Source: Clostridia bacterium
GTDB taxonomy: Bacteria > Bacillota_A > Clostridia > Christensenellales > CAG-138
Length of the DNA stretch: 64,000 nucleotides
Reading direction: 5' to 3'
Assembly (NCBI GenBank): GCA_017394605.1
Contig: JAFPXU010000028.1
Span: 1-64,000, forward strand
The stretch's first letter is position 1. Each line of letters begins with the position of its first letter. The notes under the pieces were generated by a model. It was given only the letters and a program-made list of their open reading frames with translations, had not been told where the DNA came from and ran no database searches. Positions 15,578 through 25,108 of this stretch are shown here, piece by piece. Both the position numbers and the translations under genes were made by a program.

Positions 15578-17413
15578 TCAGACGGTCGCTCCGCTCATCA
15601 GTTCTTCCGTAAACTGTCGGGTATAAAGCGCATAATAATAACCTCTGCGCTTCATAAGCTCGGGGTGAGTACCCTGTTCGATGATTTTTCCGTCCCGAAC
15701 GACCAGGATCAGATCCGCCTGGCGGATCGTAGAAAGCCGATGCGCGACCACAAAAGAGGTTCTGCCCTTCATAAGGTGCTCGATTGCTTCCTGAATGAGC
15801 TTTTCCGTGACCGTATCGATGGAAGAAGTCGCTTCATCCAGCACGAATATGCGGGGATTGGATAGAATCGCCCGGGCAAAGGACAGAAGCTGCTTTTCCC
15901 CGGTGGAGAGCAGGTCGCCTCCTTCTCCGACGTCACTGTCATACCCCTTTTCCATTCGTGCGATAACGCTGTCTGCCGAAACCGCCTTGACGGCCGCCTC
16001 GATTTCTTCCATAGTCGCATCGGGTTTTCCATAAAGAAGATTATCCTTTACGGTGCCCGAAAACAAATGCGGTGTCTGAAGAACATAACCAATATTCGAA
16101 TGCAGCCACAACTGAGAGCGTTCCCGGGCATCTTTTCCGTCTATCAGAATTTGTCCGGAAGTGGGCTCAAAGAATCTGCAGACAAGATTGACAAGTGTGG
16201 ACTTCCCCGCACCGGTTTCCCCAACGATCGCAACATTGGTTCCCTGCGGAATCTTTAAATTGAAATGCTCAAGCACATACTCGTTTCCGTCCGGGTACAT
16301 AAAGGATACATCGCGGAATTCCACTTCCCCGTACAGCTCTTCCCAGTTTTCTTTCTTCGGATGAAAGGTATCGCCGTATTTTGCTATGACTTCCGGACTG
16401 TCGGAAACATCGGATTCCGTTTCCATCAGCCGGGTAAAGCGTTCAATGTTGACCTGAACAGTGATCAGATCGGAAAGCGCGCGGACGACCCACTGGATCG
16501 GTTCCATCAGATTCAGCGCGTAGGCGGTAAACGCGGCAAGTGTGCCGAGTTCCATCAGCCCGGTTACGGTGATCTGACCGCCCCTCCAGAGGACCAGCGC
16601 CAGCAGGATATAGGACGCGAAGGAAATCGTGGAGACGAAAAGGGAACGGAAATGGGCGGTCTTGACGGATGCACGGGTCATTTCACGGCTGACCGTTCTG
16701 AAATCCTGATCCATCCGCTCTTCGGCAACGAGTGTCTTTGTCGTTTTTGCCCCGGTAATGCCCTCGTTGAACCCGGAGGTGATCTGAGAGTTGATTTCAC
16801 GCACGCGACGGTTCAACCGGACGAGCCTGCCCTGGAAATACCCGAGGGCGATTGCCGTGAGCGGGACGATAATCAGAACCAGAAGTCCCATTTTCCAGTT
16901 CAGCGCGAACATGAGGGTGATGGCGCCGATGATATAAGTGATATTCCATATGCCGTCCATCAGACTCCATGATACAAGTGAGCCGATTCGTTCGGTGTCG
17001 CTGATGACTCTGGAGTGGATATAACCGACGCTGTTCTGGTTATAATACGAAAAAGACAGCGTCTGGAGATGATTGAATGCAGCGCGACGCATATCCCGGT
17101 CCACACCCAGTTCAATGAGACCGCCTTGATATGCGGATATCAGGTTTCCGATCGTCTGGACAAGCAGAACGGCGAGATAGGAAAGGATGAACGGCAAAAG
17201 CGTATCAAGGGTCGAAAGCGCAACAAAATGATTCAGCGCATACTGCTGAAACAGAGGCATGACCGTATCGACCAGTCCCCCGAGAACAGAAAGCACGACC
17301 ATACTCCATATGACTTTACGAAGCGGTTTCAGGTAAGGAAGCAGTTTCGGTATGCCATAATGGGGAAGCCGTACATATTGCTGTTCTTCTTTTTTAAATG
17401 CGGTTTCCGTCAT
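15578..17413 (-). CDS. ABC exporter half-transporter, subunit with the catalytic Glu
   Basis: A 611-residue protein: six membrane helices (about 30-330) and a nucleotide-binding domain. Walker A is VGETGAGKST and Walker B is FVLDEATSSID with the catalytic Glu present, but the signature motif is the unusual LSTGEKQ where LSGGQ is expected. The preceding gene, an equal-length partner three bases upstream, has the reverse pattern. Together they form a heterodimeric multidrug- or peptide-type exporter of the TM287/288 (BmrCD) type, with one proper and one degenerate ATP site. The substrate is unknown. This gene is second in a two-gene operon. Confidence 0.92.
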   Translation of the reverse strand: MTETAFKKEEQQYVRLPHYGIPKLLPYLKPLRKVIWSMVVLSVLGGLVDTVMPLFQQYALNHFVALSTLDTLLPFILSYLAVLLVQTIGNLISAYQGGLIELGVDRDMRRAAFNHLQTLSFSYYNQNSVGYIHSRVISDTERIGSLVSWSLMDGIWNITYIIGAITLMFALNWKMGLLVLIIVPLTAIALGYFQGRLVRLNRRVREINSQITSGFNEGITGAKTTKTLVAEERMDQDFRTVSREMTRASVKTAHFRSLFVSTISFASYILLALVLWRGGQITVTGLMELGTLAAFTAYALNLMEPIQWVVRALSDLITVQVNIERFTRLMETESDVSDSPEVIAKYGDTFHPKKENWEELYGEVEFRDVSFMYPDGNEYVLEHFNLKIPQGTNVAIVGETGAGKSTLVNLVCRFFEPTSGQILIDGKDARERSQLWLHSNIGYVLQTPHLFSGTVKDNLLYGKPDATMEEIEAAVKAVSADSVIARMEKGYDSDVGEGGDLLSTGEKQLLSFARAILSNPRIFVLDEATSSIDTVTEKLIQEAIEHLMKGRTSFVVAHRLSTIRQADLILVVRDGKIIEQGTHPELMKRRGYYYALYTRQFTEELMSGATV

Positions 17414-17416
17414 ACT

Positions 17417-19252
17417 TTATATCTCCGCATAGCCCAGCTGGATGTCATAGATTTTACGGTACATCCCACTAGAGGACGCGAGCTCTGCCGGGGTTCCTTC
17501 TTCGATAATCCGCCCCCTGTCGAGGACGAGGATATAGTCAGCCTGCATCAGGGTTGTGATACGGTGGGAGATCAGGATCACGGTCGATTTTCCCAGGAGC
17601 GTCTGGAGCTGCTGTCGGATTTTTGCGTCAGTTTCGGAGTCAACGGCCGACAATGAATCGTCGAAAATCATGACGGGGGCTTTCTGGGTCAGCATTCTTG
17701 CAATTGCCACGCGCTGTTTCTGCCCGCCGGACAGTGTTACGCCCCGTTCGCCTACCATCGTGTCATATCCCTGCGTAAATTCCGTGATGGACTCGTCAAC
17801 ACACGCGATTCCCGCTGCCCGCCGGATCTCCTCTATCGGAAGATCCCGGTCGCGGATGGAGATGTTTTCTCCGATCGTACGCGAGAACAGGAACGGTTCC
17901 TGAAGCACCATGCCGATACAATCGCGCAGATCCTGCGCCCGCATATCCGCGACATTGATTCCTCCGAGAGTGATGATCCCTTTTTCGGGCGGAAGTTCAT
18001 ACAGCCTGGTCAGCAGATGCATCAGGGTTGTTTTGCCGGATCCGGTGCTTCCCAGAATGCCCAGCGTGGTACCCGCTTTGACCCTGAACGAGACATCGTT
18101 CACGACATCGGTTCCGTTCTCGTACCCGAAGGAGACGCGGTCAAACATGATATCTCCGTGCGCGGCTTGTTCTGTCTGTTCTCTGGAAACAGGGTTCGGA
18201 CGGTCGCGCTCGGGTTCGGAATTCATGATGTAACGGATACGGTCGATGCTGACGCCCGCTTTGCTCATTTCGGAAATAACGCGGCCGAGGAATCTTACCG
18301 GCCAGATCAGCATTCCGTTATAACTGATAAACGCAATAAACTCACCGGGTGTGAGTTCTCCGCGTATGCAGAACAGGGATCCGAGCACAAGGACGAGCAG
18401 GATCTGAAGTCCGCTGATGAAATCGCTGGTGCTCCAGAAAGCGGACAGAAGTTTCATCAGATGGATCCAGAGACCAGTAAAGTATACGTTCTGTTTTTCA
18501 AAGCGTTCACGTTCAAATTCTTCTCTTCCGAATGCGCGGACGACACGGACACCGGTCAGATTTTCCTGGACGATGGTGGACAGGACGCCTTCGTTTTCAT
18601 CGCATATCTCAAATCTGGAACGTATTTTCCCGTAAAAAATCACGGAGTAAGTGACGACAATCGGGGCGGCTACCGCAGCGATCAGTGTGAGTTTCGGATT
18701 CATGCTGTACATGAACGCGAGGGACATCCCTACCATGATGATGGTACGGACGACGGAAATCATTTGCTCGGACACAAAAGTCCGGACACGATCCACGTCA
18801 GAAGTGCAGCGTTGAATGATATCGCCCGTATTGTTCTCCTGATGCCAGGCATACGGAAGCCTCTGGATATGCGAGAAAAGGTCCTCACGCATCTTTTGCT
18901 TCAGCTTTTCGGCTGAAAGGGAGGATGTAAGCCCCCGAAGATAGATGAGAATCACAAGGAAGAAGGCCATGATGAGGATGATCAGAGCCACAGTCCATAG
19001 ATTGTTACGGAAGAAGCCCGCGCCGCCCGCACCGGTGAACCAATTCTTTATAAAATCTGGCGCAGATAATTCCCTGCTTCCGATTACGGCATCCACTGTC
19101 TGACGGATGACCTGCGGAATCAGCATTTCCAAAAGCGTAACGAAAAACGACACAAGAAGGGTACAGGCAAAATAACGCTTGCAGCCATTCAGAAAATGTA
19201 GCAACATCGTTCCTTTTGTGTATTTCAGTGTTTTTTTGCCGGTCGCAGCCAT
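17417..19252 (-). CDS. ABC exporter half-transporter, subunit with a degenerate Walker B
   Basis: A 611-residue half-transporter with six membrane helices and a nucleotide-binding domain. Walker A is LGSTGSGKTT and the signature LSGGQKQR is canonical. After Walker B the usual Glu is replaced by Asp (VMIFDDSLSAVD), so its own ATP site should be weak or non-hydrolytic. Its LSGGQ completes the active site of the partner encoded just downstream. The pair fits heterodimeric exporters with asymmetric ATP sites. The gene is first in the operon; a promoter is visible upstream (19280-19308, minus strand). Confidence 0.92.
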   Translation of the reverse strand: MAATGKKTLKYTKGTMLLHFLNGCKRYFACTLLVSFFVTLLEMLIPQVIRQTVDAVIGSRELSAPDFIKNWFTGAGGAGFFRNNLWTVALIILIMAFFLVILIYLRGLTSSLSAEKLKQKMREDLFSHIQRLPYAWHQENNTGDIIQRCTSDVDRVRTFVSEQMISVVRTIIMVGMSLAFMYSMNPKLTLIAAVAAPIVVTYSVIFYGKIRSRFEICDENEGVLSTIVQENLTGVRVVRAFGREEFERERFEKQNVYFTGLWIHLMKLLSAFWSTSDFISGLQILLVLVLGSLFCIRGELTPGEFIAFISYNGMLIWPVRFLGRVISEMSKAGVSIDRIRYIMNSEPERDRPNPVSREQTEQAAHGDIMFDRVSFGYENGTDVVNDVSFRVKAGTTLGILGSTGSGKTTLMHLLTRLYELPPEKGIITLGGINVADMRAQDLRDCIGMVLQEPFLFSRTIGENISIRDRDLPIEEIRRAAGIACVDESITEFTQGYDTMVGERGVTLSGGQKQRVAIARMLTQKAPVMIFDDSLSAVDSETDAKIRQQLQTLLGKSTVILISHRITTLMQADYILVLDRGRIIEEGTPAELASSSGMYRKIYDIQLGYAEI

Positions 19253-19279
19253 ATTTTCACCAAGAACGCACGGGCGTGA

Positions 19280-19308
19280 GAATTAATATTTGTTTTTGTG
19301 CCGTGCAA
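19280..19308 (-). promoter_or_regulatory. Promoter of the ABC exporter operon
   Basis: On the minus strand TTGCAC (19308-19303) and TAATTC (19285-19280) are 17 bases apart, about 30 bases before the ATG at 19252. The -10 box is imperfect. Confidence 0.5.
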
Positions 19309-19465
19309 TAAAACTATTTATCATATAAGCTGAGAAAGGTCAAGAAAAGCGGAGAGACGGACAGCGATGTGCGCGGTTGGACAAATCTTAAGAAATAGTG
19401 TATTGTTCATCTAAACCAGAGAAACGGCGGGAGTACTCTGAATCAGTGAGATTGGAGGCATAAAC

Positions 19466-19747
19466 ATGAAGACGCTGACGGTGATGTATCTTAAAAACTG
19501 TCCCTACTGCCGCAATGCGCGGAAAGCGCTGGACGAGCTTTTGCAGGAGCATCCTGATTTCCGGGAAACACCAATTACATGGATTGAGGAATCGGAGCAG
19601 CCTATAATGGCAGACAGTTATGACTACTGGCGCGTTCCGTCCATTTTCATGGGAGATGAAAAGCTGTTCGAAGCAAATCCTGCAGATACCTATGAGAGCC
19701 TCAAAGCGGCGTTTTCTAAAGCGCTCGCCAAGGCGCTTGATTCCTGA
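19466..19747 (+). CDS. Glutaredoxin-like thiol-disulfide protein
   Basis: A 93-residue thioredoxin-fold protein with the active-site motif NCPYCRNARKAL at residues 11-22 and the cis-Pro segment WRVPSIFMGDEKLF. These are the main glutaredoxin features. It is cytoplasmic and would reduce disulfides or serve as a redox partner. GGAGG is eight bases before the ATG. It is a single-gene unit divergent from the ABC exporter operon, with a terminator at 19778-19812. An aspect that fits a glutathione-poor anaerobe is a redox role independent of glutathione (inference). Confidence 0.82.
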   Translation: MKTLTVMYLKNCPYCRNARKALDELLQEHPDFRETPITWIEESEQPIMADSYDYWRVPSIFMGDEKLFEANPADTYESLKAAFSKALAKALDS

Positions 19748-19777
19748 CGGGAAATACTGCTTACATAAAAAAGACAA

Positions 19778-19812
19778 GGCTGCTGAACCGAAGACGGTAC
19801 AGCAGCCATTTT
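19778..19812. terminator. Intrinsic terminator after the glutaredoxin-like gene
   Basis: GGCTGCTG (19778-19785) pairs with CAGCAGCC (19800-19807), with an inner ACCG/CGGT stem, followed by ATTTTAA. Confidence 0.75.
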
Positions 19813-19873
19813 AATGGAATCTGTCTGTGACGCAGAATTAAAGGGCAACGAAACGAATGCGGAGCAGGGAACC

Positions 19874-21151
19874 TTACCGGATTCCCGTGATGTTCAGATT
19901 ATACAGGCGCGTTTCTTTCGGAATGACGCGTGTATTATACTGCTCTGTTTCTCTGGTAAACCGCATGGACGGGATCGCATCCTGCATGGTTCCGGACACG
20001 CTTCCTCCGGTGATGATATCTACCTTTCCGTCATGATGCCAGTATCCGAGACGGATTTCCCCGAGGATATCTCCTCCTACCGGGTCGACCTGGAAATCCG
20101 AAAACTCCACCAGTTCCAGATAGTTTCCTTCCCGAAGCTGTTCCGGAGAGGCGCTGCCTCCTGAAACGACAAAATTATAAACAAGAGAGCTGTCCTTGCT
20201 GCCGAGGTATTCGCTCATCTGACGGCTTCCCCAGGTGTCTGCCGCGATTCCGTCCCGGATCAGATAACGTTCTCGGATCCAAGCACCTTCCGAGTCGACA
20301 GGATACGAGGCGGAGGAGTTTTCAAGTGAAGCGGAGGCGAACAGGGAGATCCGGTCGCCCGTGGTGTATTCAGCTACCTGCTTTCCCTTCGCCCAGTCAG
20401 ACAGCTTTCGGAACTGCATGCCTGCACTCATGCGGGTTGCGAAATAATCATAGATCTCAACAGCGTCTTCTGTTGAAAAAATCACATCGCTTTTTTCCAG
20501 AGCGGGCGTAGCGCCTGCCACGAGCCGGTCTCTGCCGAAACGCATCGCGTTTTCCACATCCCGGGTCAGCTTCTCGCCGTTGCACACGCCCGAGCGATAA
20601 TTTCTGTACAGCTCGATTTCATGATTGTCATGAGAAGCGTTGACCACGACCTCGATCATGGAGGAAGGATAGGTGATCTCATAGGTAACGCCGTTCGAGT
20701 TTTCGAAGCGTTCATGGATCTCCCGGACGAAGATTTCGTAGGAATTGACCCGTTCCCTCTCTGTTTCGTGGACGGCCTGCATGGATGTGATAAAGGTTTC
20801 CGCGATCGCATCGACATCGACTTTTGTTTGTTCCACTGCCGGGACAGGTCTGTCAGTCAGTGTATAAGCCGGGTTTTTGACAAGAGACGCCTGATAAGCG
20901 AGATTTTTCAGAACGGAATCCAGTTCAGAATCGGAGGCGGTCGGATTAATACTTCCGGAAGCGCTGCCGAGCATTTTCCCGTCTTCAAGCGGAACGTATA
21001 CTTTAACCTCGAATGATTTGACACGGCTTGATCGGTTTTGGTCGAGCTTGTGGCGGATGAAATAAAACTCCCATGCGGTGGTTGTCCGCTCTGTCAGTTC
21101 GTATATATTGCAGCCAAGGTTGAGCAGTTTTTCTTTCACGATCGTAAACAT
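19874..21151 (-). CDS. PmbA/TldE-like member of the TldD/PmbA pair
   Basis: 425 residues from the ATG at 21151, whose first base is also the last base of the tldD stop codon (TAATG). It has the PmbA/TldE domain plan but no HExxxH zinc motif, as expected for the non-catalytic subunit. It shows the family's ending VSGGSASPEQLREGNYLEL and a late beta-rich segment EIRLGYWHHDGKVDIITGGSVSG. In Escherichia coli TldD and TldE form a heterodimeric metalloprotease that matures microcin B17 and clears unfolded peptides. A longer open frame upstream overlaps tldD and is not the start. The substrate in this organism is unknown, and no RiPP precursor was seen nearby. Confidence 0.88.
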   Translation of the reverse strand: MFTIVKEKLLNLGCNIYELTERTTTAWEFYFIRHKLDQNRSSRVKSFEVKVYVPLEDGKMLGSASGSINPTASDSELDSVLKNLAYQASLVKNPAYTLTDRPVPAVEQTKVDVDAIAETFITSMQAVHETERERVNSYEIFVREIHERFENSNGVTYEITYPSSMIEVVVNASHDNHEIELYRNYRSGVCNGEKLTRDVENAMRFGRDRLVAGATPALEKSDVIFSTEDAVEIYDYFATRMSAGMQFRKLSDWAKGKQVAEYTTGDRISLFASASLENSSASYPVDSEGAWIRERYLIRDGIAADTWGSRQMSEYLGSKDSSLVYNFVVSGGSASPEQLREGNYLELVEFSDFQVDPVGGDILGEIRLGYWHHDGKVDIITGGSVSGTMQDAIPSMRFTRETEQYNTRVIPKETRLYNLNITGIR

Positions 21152-22587
21152 TATCCAAGCCTCGCTTTCGTCTTCAGATACGGGCCGCCGTCCGCGACCT
21201 TGACCCATTCCTTATAGCCTTTTCCGCAGCCGCCGTTTCCTTCCACGACTCTGTCGGTGCTAGCCATTGTGATGTTTCCGAGCAGATCAGGAACGTATCC
21301 GGTCATAATGACAGGGGAAACGACTTTCCCGGTCAGTTTGCCGTCCCGGATCTCATATCCGCGCGAGATGATGCACTGAATGCCCCAGTGCTTGGGATCT
21401 TCCATCCCGCTTTCCGTTCCGGAAAGAAGATAACCGTGCTTTATCGAGGCAATCATGTCCTCGAAGGTATCCGTGCCGGAATCGAAGACCGTATTGGTCA
21501 TCCTTGTATATGCCTTGTGAGCGTAGTTTTCACGCTTCCCGTTTCCGGTAGGCAGGGTGCCTAAACGCAGAGCGGAGAGAGCATCGCAGATACCGGTTCT
21601 GAGAATGCCGTGATCGATCTCTACGACATCGCCTGCGAGAGTTCCTTCATCGTCAAAAGCGTATGCCGTCACGCTCTCCGCACAGAGGGCACCTTCATGC
21701 ATGGTGACCAGATCGCTCCCTACGCGCTGACCGATATACTGTGCGCCGAGCGCACGCTCTTTGACGAACATATCCATTTCAACGCCATGTCCGAAGGCCT
21801 CATGAGCAATCAGACCGGTGATGCCCGGATCCGTAATGATCTCATATTCACCCGGAATGATTTTCTCGGAGCTGAGAAGTTCTTCCATCAGTTTTGGCAT
21901 TTTTTCAAGAACGTCCGCCAAACCGTCCAGTATCTCGGGACCGCCAAGTCCGGAAACGCCTTTGTAGGCAGTTTTCATTTCTCCTTCTTCGTTTGGAGCA
22001 AACGCAGCAATGGTACCTTCCGTGTAAACGTAGCTTTGCCGGAGAAAACGGTTTTCTGTAATGAACATCTTGGAGATATGGGTGGAGATGCCTCTGACGT
22101 TGCAGTCCAGCGCGTGAGGAATGATCTCCATTCCGCGATCGGACAATGATTGCAGGAAGGAAACAAGATGCTCAAGTTTATCCGTTTCGGGGAGCCGTTC
22201 GGTCTCTTTTTCGATGAAGAGTTCAAGGGGTTCATCCGGCAGGATGCCGGTTTGATATACAGGCACGCATGTACGCTTCAGGACGTTCATCTGTCTGTCC
22301 AGACCGGAACGGATCTCCTGTATTGTGTCGTCGGGGTGATTCGGATCGATTTCGTTGAAGGCATATTCGCTGTAAAGCCCGTTTTTGCTGACGCGGACTA
22401 CATTCCCGCGCTCTGTTGTCATAGTGGAGTTCGTAACGGACTTGCTGCGTTGTGACATTTGAACGGTAAAGCCTACCGAGTCCGTAGAAAGAATGCTGAC
22501 GTAATCGTACTCTTTCTTCAACGCGGTCACGAGCTGTTTCATGCAGGGCGCCAACCTGTTCAAGTATGGGGAAAAAGGTGTTTTCAT
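21151..22587 (-). CDS. tldD: TldD-like metallopeptidase
   Basis: A 478-residue TldD-family protein. The zinc motif HEAFGH (HExxxH) lies near residue 260 in GLIAHEAFGHGVEMDMF. Further family landmarks are GTLPTGNGKRENYAHKAY and GNGGCGKGYKEWVKV close to the end. The catalytic subunit passes an extended peptide through the TldD/TldE heterodimer. The start at 22587 has AGGAGG about seven bases before it. It overlaps its partner gene by one base, which makes a stoichiometric pair. It is the first gene of the operon. Confidence 0.92.
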   Translation of the reverse strand: MKTPFSPYLNRLAPCMKQLVTALKKEYDYVSILSTDSVGFTVQMSQRSKSVTNSTMTTERGNVVRVSKNGLYSEYAFNEIDPNHPDDTIQEIRSGLDRQMNVLKRTCVPVYQTGILPDEPLELFIEKETERLPETDKLEHLVSFLQSLSDRGMEIIPHALDCNVRGISTHISKMFITENRFLRQSYVYTEGTIAAFAPNEEGEMKTAYKGVSGLGGPEILDGLADVLEKMPKLMEELLSSEKIIPGEYEIITDPGITGLIAHEAFGHGVEMDMFVKERALGAQYIGQRVGSDLVTMHEGALCAESVTAYAFDDEGTLAGDVVEIDHGILRTGICDALSALRLGTLPTGNGKRENYAHKAYTRMTNTVFDSGTDTFEDMIASIKHGYLLSGTESGMEDPKHWGIQCIISRGYEIRDGKLTGKVVSPVIMTGYVPDLLGNITMASTDRVVEGNGGCGKGYKEWVKVADGGPYLKTKARLG

Positions 22588-22725
22588 ATTGTCCTCCTTC
22601 TTTTCGGCTGCAATGAGAAATATATCACATTTACAGATAAAAGGAAAAGCCGTCTACCGTGCGTGATCGAATGCGGCGAGAGGAAATATGAGGAAATGAA
22701 TCGGAAGCCAATCGATTGAAAGGAT

Positions 22726-22750
22726 GAAAAAAGCCGTTTTCACGGCTTGT
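22726..22750. terminator. Terminator after degV (minus strand), weakly bidirectional
   Basis: AAGCCGT (22731-22737) pairs with ACGGCTT (22742-22748) around TTTC. On the minus strand it is followed by a run of T (complement of 22726-22732). It lies ten bases past the degV stop. Confidence 0.75.
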
Positions 22751-22759
22751 TTTGTTCAG

Positions 22760-23647
22760 TCAGATTCTGCTGATATCACGCACGCCTTTCCTGCTCTCAA
22801 AGAAAAGAGCAAGCGCGCAGGGACCGACATGCGATCCGGTTACCGGCTCATAATCGACCAGAAGGATTTCCTTTGGCGGATGATTCCGGTTCAGCAGAGA
22901 GATAAGATACTCCGCATCTTTTATACAGCCTGCGTGCGCGATCCCGACCGTTTGGTTTTCCGGGCCCGAAACCTGTTGATCATAGAGCGTTGCCAGAGCT
23001 TCAATGGAAGCCTTGCGTCCCCGCACCTTGCCGAAAGAGACGATCTTACCCTCGGAGGAACCTTTCAGAATCGGCTTGATGTTCAAAACGGTCCCAACGA
23101 TTGCGGACAGGTTGGAAAGACGCCCGCCCCGGCGCAGATACAGGAGGTTGTCGACCGTAAAGACGTTGAACATACGTTCGGACATGGCGCGGAGCTGCTC
23201 GGCAGCTTCAGAGGTGGGGACACCCGCATCGCGGAGTCTGGCGGCATGGAGAGCAACAAGCCCTTCGCCGAGAGATGCGCCAAGCGTGTCAATGACCTCG
23301 ATCCTTCGATCGGGAAACTGTTCCGATAAATCATTTGCGGCAACCAAAGCCGACTGGCAAGAACCGCTGATCCCGGATGACATGCTGACGAAGATAATAT
23401 CGCTGCCGGACTCAAGGACCGGCTTGAAGTATTCCGCATAGGTTTCCGGAATAATCTGTGTCGTGGTGACTTTAACGCTGCCTTTCAGCATCGAGTAATA
23501 GGCGTCTCCATTGAAGGCGTCCGTATCGAGACAGGTGTGTTCCTGTCCGTCAATAAAATAGGAAAAGGGAATGATCCGAAGGTCATAGTCGCGAATCTGC
23601 CGGTTCAGAAGATTGGCAGAAGTGTCGGTAAAGACTGTAAACGGCAT
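22760..23647 (-). CDS. DegV-family fatty-acid-binding protein
   Basis: A 295-residue DegV protein. Hallmarks: the opening FTDTSANL with its DSxxxL-like lipid-contact segment, IPFSYFIDGQEH, VTTTQIIPETYAEYF, VSMSSGISGSCQSAL, DTLGASLGEGLVALHAARL, and the C-terminal KPILKGSSEGKIVSFGKVRGRKASI. DegV proteins bind a fatty acid; the characterised FakB proteins present it to the kinase FakA for phospholipid synthesis. No fakA is in this window. The gene is alone and has a terminator. Confidence 0.9.
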   Translation of the reverse strand: MPFTVFTDTSANLLNRQIRDYDLRIIPFSYFIDGQEHTCLDTDAFNGDAYYSMLKGSVKVTTTQIIPETYAEYFKPVLESGSDIIFVSMSSGISGSCQSALVAANDLSEQFPDRRIEVIDTLGASLGEGLVALHAARLRDAGVPTSEAAEQLRAMSERMFNVFTVDNLLYLRRGGRLSNLSAIVGTVLNIKPILKGSSEGKIVSFGKVRGRKASIEALATLYDQQVSGPENQTVGIAHAGCIKDAEYLISLLNRNHPPKEILLVDYEPVTGSHVGPCALALFFESRKGVRDISRI

Positions 23648-23680
23648 TTATTGAGGAATCTCCATTCAAAGCAAATACTT

Positions 23681-23712
23681 GCGGCACATGGGACGAGAGA
23701 TCCCTGTGCCGC
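23681..23712. repeat. Long perfect hairpin of uncertain role
   Basis: GCGGCACATGGGA (23681-23693) pairs with TCCCTGTGCCGC (23701-23712), with one mismatch, around CGAGAGA. No T-run follows on either strand, so it is a poor intrinsic terminator. It lies between degV and the aldo-keto reductase gene, in a 197-base gap with nothing else clear. Confidence 0.5.
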
Positions 23713-23844
23713 GATAACTGTCATATTAATCATTAAAAACGAGTTCGTCAATTGGCAGGTAATCCGATTTAGCCTCTGTAACATAGACCGATCGAATAAC
23801 GGCGCATTTCGAGATCTGCCGGATTTCGGCAGGAAGCAATCCTG

Positions 23845-24966
23845 TCAATCGTCCAGAATACGGGAGGCATCTGCCAGAAGGTCGATGATCTCCAGATGCT
23901 GAGGGCAAACGCTTTCACACTGTCCGCACGCGATGCAGTCCGCTGCTTTCCCTGTATTTTTCGTCTTATGGCTGTAATGAATTTTACCACGGAATACATC
24001 GTTGTACCGGCGGACGGAGTTGATAATGCGGAAGATGTCCGGAATCGGGATCTGCTGCGGGCATCCGTCGCAGCAGTACCGGCAGGAGGTGCACTCGATC
24101 AGCGGAGTGCTGCGGATGGCGTCGACAGCTTTCTTGATTGCGCCGTCTTCTTCCGGGGTCAGCCTGCAGAAAGGAGAAAACGTCCGGATATTCTCAAGCA
24201 TTTGTTCCTCTGTGGACATTCCGCTGAGGATCGTTCCGATTCCATCGAGGGAACCTACAAAGCGAAGAGCAAGAGATGCAGGCGTTGGAGCAGAAGGAAG
24301 TTCAGAAAAGACTTGCTTCACTGCAGGAATAGGGTCTGCAAGCGAGCCGCCCTTTACAGGTTCCATAACGATGATAGGGACGTCAAATTCGCGGAGGATC
24401 TGATACAGTGCTCCGCTCTGAATCAGAGGATTATCCCAGTCCGCGTAATTCAGCTGAATCTGAACGAATTCAAATTCCGGATGTTCGGAAAGGATTTTCC
24501 TCAGGAGCTCCGGGGTGCCGTGAAAGGAAAAACCAAGATGGCGGATCAGACCTGCTTTTCTTTTTTCAACAGCCCATTCGAAGGAATGGAATTTGACATG
24601 CTTATCATAGTTTTCTCCGTCTTCAATGCTGTGAATCAGATAGTAGTCAAAAAAACCCGCGCCCGTACGCTCCAGCTGTTCGTTAAAAATCCGGTCCTTA
24701 TCTTCCGGTGTATCTAAGCACCATCCGGGAAGTTTGGTAGCCACGGTAAAGCTGTCTCGGGGGTAACGCTCGACAATTGCGGTTTTTACGATTTTTTCCG
24801 ATTCGCCGTTGTGATAAACGTAGGCGGTATCAAAATAGTTGAAGCCGTTTTTCATATAAAGATCTACCATCCGGCAGACCTGATGAAAATCGATGGCGCC
24901 GTCTTTCTCGGGAAGACGCATCAGCCCAAATCCAAGTTTGGGCATTTTTTTAGTATCGATACGCAT
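23845..24966 (-). CDS. Aldo-keto reductase with a C-terminal two-cluster ferredoxin domain
   Basis: 373 residues from the ATG at 24966, which has AGGAGG five bases before it. The N-terminal part (about 1-280) is an aldo-keto reductase TIM barrel: MPKLGFGLMRLP, NYFDTAYVYHNGESE (Asp and Tyr of the catalytic set), and VATKLPGWC (Lys). The C-terminal part carries two Cys motifs, CTSCRYCCDGCPQ and CIACGQCESVCPQ, for two [4Fe-4S] clusters. Such fused reductases are common in anaerobes and probably pass electrons between ferredoxin-type donors and a carbonyl substrate. The substrate is unknown. It is followed 142 bases upstream on the same strand by a MATE exporter gene. Confidence 0.88.
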   Translation of the reverse strand: MRIDTKKMPKLGFGLMRLPEKDGAIDFHQVCRMVDLYMKNGFNYFDTAYVYHNGESEKIVKTAIVERYPRDSFTVATKLPGWCLDTPEDKDRIFNEQLERTGAGFFDYYLIHSIEDGENYDKHVKFHSFEWAVEKRKAGLIRHLGFSFHGTPELLRKILSEHPEFEFVQIQLNYADWDNPLIQSGALYQILREFDVPIIVMEPVKGGSLADPIPAVKQVFSELPSAPTPASLALRFVGSLDGIGTILSGMSTEEQMLENIRTFSPFCRLTPEEDGAIKKAVDAIRSTPLIECTSCRYCCDGCPQQIPIPDIFRIINSVRRYNDVFRGKIHYSHKTKNTGKAADCIACGQCESVCPQHLEIIDLLADASRILDD

Positions 24967-25108
24967 AAGTGCCTCCTGTAAGAGAAGAATAAGCGGGAAC
25001 GTTCGGAAAAGATGTCTGATTGGCATCTGTGACCATGGAACACCCAAAACTATATATAATTTATCTTATCACATCGGTTTGGAAATTTCAGCAAGGGAAT
25101 CGGCTGAC

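Noticed and set aside
19874..22587. RiPP (microcin-type) biosynthesis locus around TldD/PmbA
   Set aside because: No precursor peptide or modification enzymes are seen next to the pair; it is probably the housekeeping form.
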